A DNA stretch of 64,000 bases from Struthio camelus (Eukaryota; Chordata; Aves; Struthioniformes; Struthionidae). The notes under the pieces are model-generated. The model saw only the letters and a program-made list of their open reading frames with translations. It searched no databases and was not told the origin of the DNA. Position 1 is the stretch's first letter. Every line of letters starts with the position of its first letter. Where the stretch lies: positions 20,030,501 through 20,094,500 of the forward strand of contig NC_090954.1 in the NCBI RefSeq assembly GCF_040807025.1, given 5' to 3'. The translations under genes were made by a program, and so were the position numbers. Positions 60,657-64,000 of the stretch are shown in pieces.

Positions 60657-61097
60657 TCTCTTTTTTTTTTAGTGCTGCCCTGCGCTGGCTCTGCCCTGCC
60701 CTCCGCGGACGGGCCGTGCCCTGCCCTCGTAAGCCGGAGCGCCCCGCGCGCCGCCGGGGCTCGGCGGGGGCTGCGCGGCCGCGCCCCGCTCCGCTCCCCT
60801 CCGCTCCGCTCCGCGGGCCGGCGGCGGCCGCGATGCCGCGGGGCAGCGGCCGCGGGGCGTGCGCGGCGGCGCGCAGGAGGCTTTATCCGCCCGGCGGGGC
60901 TGGCCCGGGGGGGCGGCGGGGGGGCACTTGCTGATGATCGGAAGTTACTGACAATAAGCACCTTCATCCCCCCCAAAGGCGGAGAGAGAGAGAGAGAGGG
61001 AGAGGAGGAGGAGGAGGAGAGACAGGGGGAGCGGAGAGCTGATGCCTAAGCGAGTCACTCGGAGGAGGCAAGGCGGGCGGTACCACAACTTCTCGGC

Positions 61098-61127
61098 GGC
61101 GCGGAGCGGCGCGGAGCGGCGCGGAGC
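61098..61127 (+). repeat. 10-base GC tandem repeat, three copies
   Basis: GCGGAGCGGC-type units repeat three times with a 10-base period just upstream of the FGF18 start and inside the first uORF, where they encode an Arg/Ala/Gly-rich stretch. Confidence 0.85.
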
Positions 61128-61147
61128 TTGCCGGCCGGATCGCTCCC

Positions 61148-61183
61148 ATGTCAGGGCGGCGGTGGGGGACTGCACTCCGCTAG
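61148..61183 (+). other. Second, overlapping upstream ORF before FGF18
   Basis: ATG at 61148 (context CTCCCATGT) opens an 11-codon ORF ending TAG at 61181-61183, in a different frame inside the first uORF. Both end before the main start, so reinitiation would be possible. Confidence 0.45.
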
Positions 61184-61221
61184 CGTGAAGCCACTGACCT
61201 CCCCCCTCTCCTCGCTCAGCG

Positions 61222-61253
61222 ATGTATTCACTGCTCTCAGCCTGCACTTGCTT
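61222..61253 (+). CDS. FGF18: Fibroblast growth factor 18, coding exon 1 (partial gene)
   Basis: ATG TAT TCA at 61222 opens MYSLLSACTC plus two bases of the next codon, ending at donor gtaagg (61254). This is the N-terminus of FGF18, with the MYS..SACTCLCLH wording specific to this paralogue. FGF18 is a secreted FGF8-subfamily ligand acting on FGFR3 and others in cartilage, bone and lung development. The start has G at -3 and is preceded by upstream ORFs. The rest of the gene lies to the right, mostly outside the window. The orientation and position right of NPM1 fit the mammalian order. Confidence 0.93.
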
Positions 61254-61524
61254 GTAAGGATTATGGCATATTTTTTTTCTCTCTTTTTTTTTCTTTTTTT
61301 TCCTTTTTTTTTTTTTTTTTTTTTAAAAGGAAAACTTTCGTTTTGGAGGCTCCGGTTGCATTTTCTGTGCAATCAGGTAGTAATTGGGACCCGAGCCTTT
61401 TTATAAGCAGAACAGCGATCTGTGTTGTTTAAAAAATTGCAAACAAAAACAAAGCAAAAAAAAAACTTTAACCATTTTACCGCATCATTTGATCTTTTGT
61501 TGCTTTTTTTTTTCTCCTCTCCAG
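61254..61524 (+). other. FGF18: FGF18 intron 1
   Basis: 271 bases with gtaagg donor and ctctccag acceptor. It has very T-rich tracts (61267-61324 and 61501-61513) and an A-rich stretch at 61438-61467. No coding potential seen. Confidence 0.85.
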
Positions 61525-61561
61525 ATGTTTACATTTCCTGCTGCTGTGCTTTCAGGTACAG
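61525..61561 (+). CDS. FGF18: FGF18 coding exon 2 (37-base micro-exon, signal peptide core)
   Basis: After acceptor ctctccag, 37 bases finish a Leu codon and encode CLHFLLLCFQVQ up to donor gtacgt (61562). Exons 1 and 2 total 69 bases, so the join is 23 codons and phase 0. The hydrophobic LHFLLLCF is the signal-peptide core for secretion. A very small second coding exon is typical of the FGF8/17/18 subfamily. The next exon, which should begin with the residues after VQ, was not found before 64000. Confidence 0.92.
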
Positions 61562-64000
61562 GTACGTGTCCTTTCTGTCCTCTTTCGCTTTTGGTTGTAA
61601 AAAAAAAAAAAAAAAAAAAGAAAAAAAAAGAAACAAAGGAGGCGTGCTGACCTTTGAGTGCCAGGCAGTTTTGGATAGGGGTTTCACTTTTTCCTCTAGT
61701 TTTTATAGTCGTGTTAAAATGATCCCCACGCCAGATGCTGGAGCGTCGCTCGCCCTGGAGCCGGGCTGCCCCTTGCGCTAAGCTGCTTTGCAGTGACCGC
61801 TTGCGCTAATCCGCGGCGGAGCGAAGGCTGCGCGGTGCCTCGTCCCCCCTTCGCCGCCTCCGCGCCGCTCCGATGGCTACGGCGGAGCCGGGTGCGCCAG
61901 TAGCCTGCATTAGAGGGATCCTCTGGAGTGCATTAGCCTGGCTAATGATGTGAGAGGGAGTGCTGGACTCTCCTACTTGCACAATGTTGATTGATGCACT
62001 TGCCTTGGAATAGCAGCCGCTCTCCTGCTCGCCCTCCTTTTTTTTTTCCTTCTTCTTTTTTTTTTTTTTTTTTTTACTCCCAAAAACCTGAGACTTTGAA
62101 AAACACGAGTTGCCCTCGCCAGGAGCAGGAGGCTCCGCGCTTCCCTCCCCATTATTCACTAGCAAGCCGTCCAAGGCAGCTCCTGCCTTTGATCCTGCCC
62201 CGGCAGGAACGCCGCCGCCGGAGCAGCGCGGCGAGCAGCCGCGAGGCCGTGCGGCGCGGACGCCTGGCGCGATGCTGCCGGCCGGCGTGGGGAGCCCGCG
62301 CCCCGGGCAGAGGCTGGGCGAGCGAGGGGCTTGCGCTGCCTCCCCGCCGGCGCCGTGGCTCTGCAGGCGTAAGGGCGCACGGGGGTGCGAGCGGCGCGGA
62401 CGTGGGCGCCGGGGGCGCGGGTTGAGCCGGGAGCCGTGGAGGATGGCGAGGGTTTCGGCACCGCCAGAGCAGGTGCTGCGGCCCTGGCGGCCCGGCATCC
62501 CACCCGCGGCGCCCGGGGCCGGCTGCTGCCCACCCGCGAGCCCCAGCCTTGCACCCCTGTGCCCAGCGGCGCCCGCGCGCTCGGCCACCCGCGCACCTGC
62601 TGCTCCCCGCGGGTACCGGCGTCGGCGAGGAGCGATGCTGCGCGAGCCCCTCCGGTTAGGGCTCCGTCTCGCAGGCCGAATTAAAAACCAGAGCAACCCG
62701 CTCCCCTGCCCCCCGAAAAACCCGGGGGCGGCTTGCTTTTTTTTTCGCTCGGCCCCTCTGCAAGCGTGCAGCTTGACTCTAGTACCGCGGAGCCTGCCGT
62801 CGGCGGAGCGGGCTCCCCGGCGGGAGAGGAGCTACGGCTGTAAATTACTCTGTGGTCGCGAGGCGTTTGCTGTATTGCTCCAGCGCATTTTTTCGAACCC
62901 GAGGAATAACAGGCTGTACAGGGCTCGCAGCGATGGCACCCGGTTGCAGCGGGGAGACATTTTTTTGAGATTGTGTGGTAACTGAAGTTAATCAGCCCTG
63001 CAGCCCCCTCCCTCTCCCCCTCCCTTTGGTGCTTTTAGTGAATCAGAAAGAGTTTGGCTCGCTGCCTGGAAAGCACTTGCTAAAATCTGATCTCTTACTT
63101 CAGCAGCCTTAAAACTTGGGAAGTTATTGGCATTTATACAGTTGGAGCTTGCAGGCTTCCAAAGCAATAAAATAATAATAATAATAAAAAAAGAAAGAAA
63201 CTCTGCGCTCTCTTACTATTAGAACCATACTTCCTCGATTTAGTGCTGATTTTGCAGCGTTTTGCAGGATTTGACGTTCGGACTCGCTCCGAATGGGAGC
63301 TCTGGAGGTATCTTCTCTCAGCCCTCGGAGGGGTGGTGGATCTAGCCGGGTGTTGTAACGAGAGGCACGCTATTACGGCTATTAGTGTTGGGAGCCAAAA
63401 CATTAGATTAGTCATACTCAAGGGCCTTCAAGTGAGTGTTTACAGTATTAATGGTAGATGAAAAGATGTGAATGCTGTAAGTTTTTATTGCCCATTTTGT
63501 TACACTTTCTTTCTGGATTTATTCACGGGATTACATGTTTTGAGCCTGAATGGGGGAGAGGGATTATAGGATTTCTTTTACAATGATCAGTTTGGGTAGG
63601 AGTTAGCCTTTGGTGAACTAGAGTAAATTAATGCATCGCTTAGATTTAATATTTATTTAGGCTAAAGGAAATTGTTTAGTTTTGCTTAAAGAGCTCTGTG
63701 TTGTATTGGGGAGATTTAAGAATGCCTAAAATGGATTATATCATAAGGCCGACTTTCTCCCTCCTGTGGAAGTCACGATCAGTGCCTTAGTCTGCGTATT
63801 GTTGTTAGAACGATGCCCCTTTGCTTCTGCATCTTACTTTGTGGTTTTGCCTGCAACGGCAAAAATACCTCTAGCCCTCTTCAGAGCATGGTTTGGATAA
63901 TTTGTATCTTATATTAGTTATTCGTATGTTAAGAGTTTTGCCAGGGTGCGATGTACTGACACGTCAGGCGTGTGCAGTTAGATGATAGTTTAGCTCACCT
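61562..64000 (+). other. FGF18: FGF18 intron 2 (left part)
   Basis: Starts with gtacgt. It holds poly-A (61599-61619 with an interrupted extension), a poly-T run (62056-62075), a second GC-rich block (about 62110-62830), an (AAT)n patch (63169-63187) and an A/T-rich, repeat-poor tail (62980-64000) that may contain conserved enhancer sequence. No FGF core exon was recognised. Confidence 0.75.
61599..61633 (+). repeat. Poly-A tract in FGF18 intron 2
   Basis: 21 A, a G, nine A, then GAAA. It starts 37 bases after the exon 2 donor. Confidence 0.9.

Larger units (their letters stand above)
61042..61188 (+). other. Upstream ORF before the FGF18 start (48 codons)
   Basis: ATG at 61042 runs in one frame to TGA at 61186-61188, ending 33 bases before the FGF18 ATG. 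The peptide is Arg-rich (MPKRVTRRRQGGRYHNF start). It matters only if the FGF18 transcript begins upstream of 61042, which the sequence alone cannot prove. Confidence 0.5.
59640..61220. promoter_or_regulatory. FGF18: FGF18 promoter CpG island
   Basis: Very CpG-dense from about 59640, interrupted by the TTTTTC array (60566-60656), and continuous up to the FGF18 start. It includes pyrimidine runs (60318-60383), GA-rich leader-like sequence (60980-61034) and GC micro-repeats. No clear TATA box or single initiator was identified, so the TSS is unassigned. Confidence 0.75.

Noticed and set aside
59720-60976. 418-residue minus-strand ORF
   Set aside because: Its middle is a poly-Lys run made by the TTTTTC array and the rest is GC-island low complexity.
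60180-61049. 289-residue + ORF with a poly-Phe stretch
   Set aside because: Same simple repeat read on the other strand; not a membrane protein.
61806-62985. About 290-residue ORFs on both strands in FGF18 intron 2
   Set aside because: GC-rich composition artefacts; no recognised domain and no FGF sequence.
1-64000. CRISPR arrays, prophage, bacterial insertion sequences, rRNA and tRNA genes
   Set aside because: No regularly spaced repeats, cloverleaf or rRNA cores were seen; the window is vertebrate nuclear DNA.

Overview
This is a vertebrate, almost certainly avian, nuclear genomic window. The anchor is a complete nucleophosmin gene (NPM1) on the + strand: eleven coding exons between 30363 and 43986 join in frame into a 294-residue protein. 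Its wording (a start with MEDSAMDME, a C-terminal WQWRQTL) is bird-like, but by memory it differs from chicken at several residues, so a bird other than chicken is likely. A CR1 LINE 3' end, the dominant bird retroelement, supports this. There are no bacterial-type operons, CRISPR arrays, phage genes or compact coding arrays.

Layout. 1-29.7 kb is intergenic DNA with no recognisable protein-coding exon. It holds two GC-rich blocks (3.88-4.26 kb and 12.96-14.56 kb), a 98-base pure purine tract (12.1 kb), several A/T-rich, repeat-poor, homeodomain-motif-rich blocks that look like conserved non-coding elements (7.56-8.56, 10.78-11.1, 12.33-12.88, 14.76-15.35 and 16.43-17.16 kb), an ancient antisense CR1-like fragment (21.43-21.89 kb) and a CR1 3' end (29.29 kb). 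In mammals the gene upstream of NPM1 is the homeobox gene TLX3, whose regulatory elements could lie here; TLX3 itself is not in the window. 29.9-31.1 kb is the NPM1 CpG island and promoter. 30.29-44.31 kb is NPM1. 44.3-59.6 kb is intergenic and largely featureless. 59.6-61.2 kb is a second promoter CpG island. At 61222 the first coding exon of FGF18 starts, followed by a tiny second exon (61525-61561). The rest of FGF18 lies beyond the right edge. The order NPM1-FGF18, both +, matches the mammalian gene order.

The two genes are neighbours by conserved synteny and do not share a pathway: NPM1 is an abundant nucleolar histone and ribosome chaperone with a housekeeping TOP-type promoter, and FGF18 is a secreted developmental growth factor with a large CpG-island promoter. 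The most interesting direct observations are a non-canonical GC-AG intron in NPM1, a TATA-like/TOP/TCTCGCGAGA promoter arrangement, a strongly mammal-like NPM1 3' UTR, overlapping upstream ORFs before the FGF18 start, and a 91-base TTTTTC array in the FGF18 5' flank. I found no evidence for a wholly new biological system.
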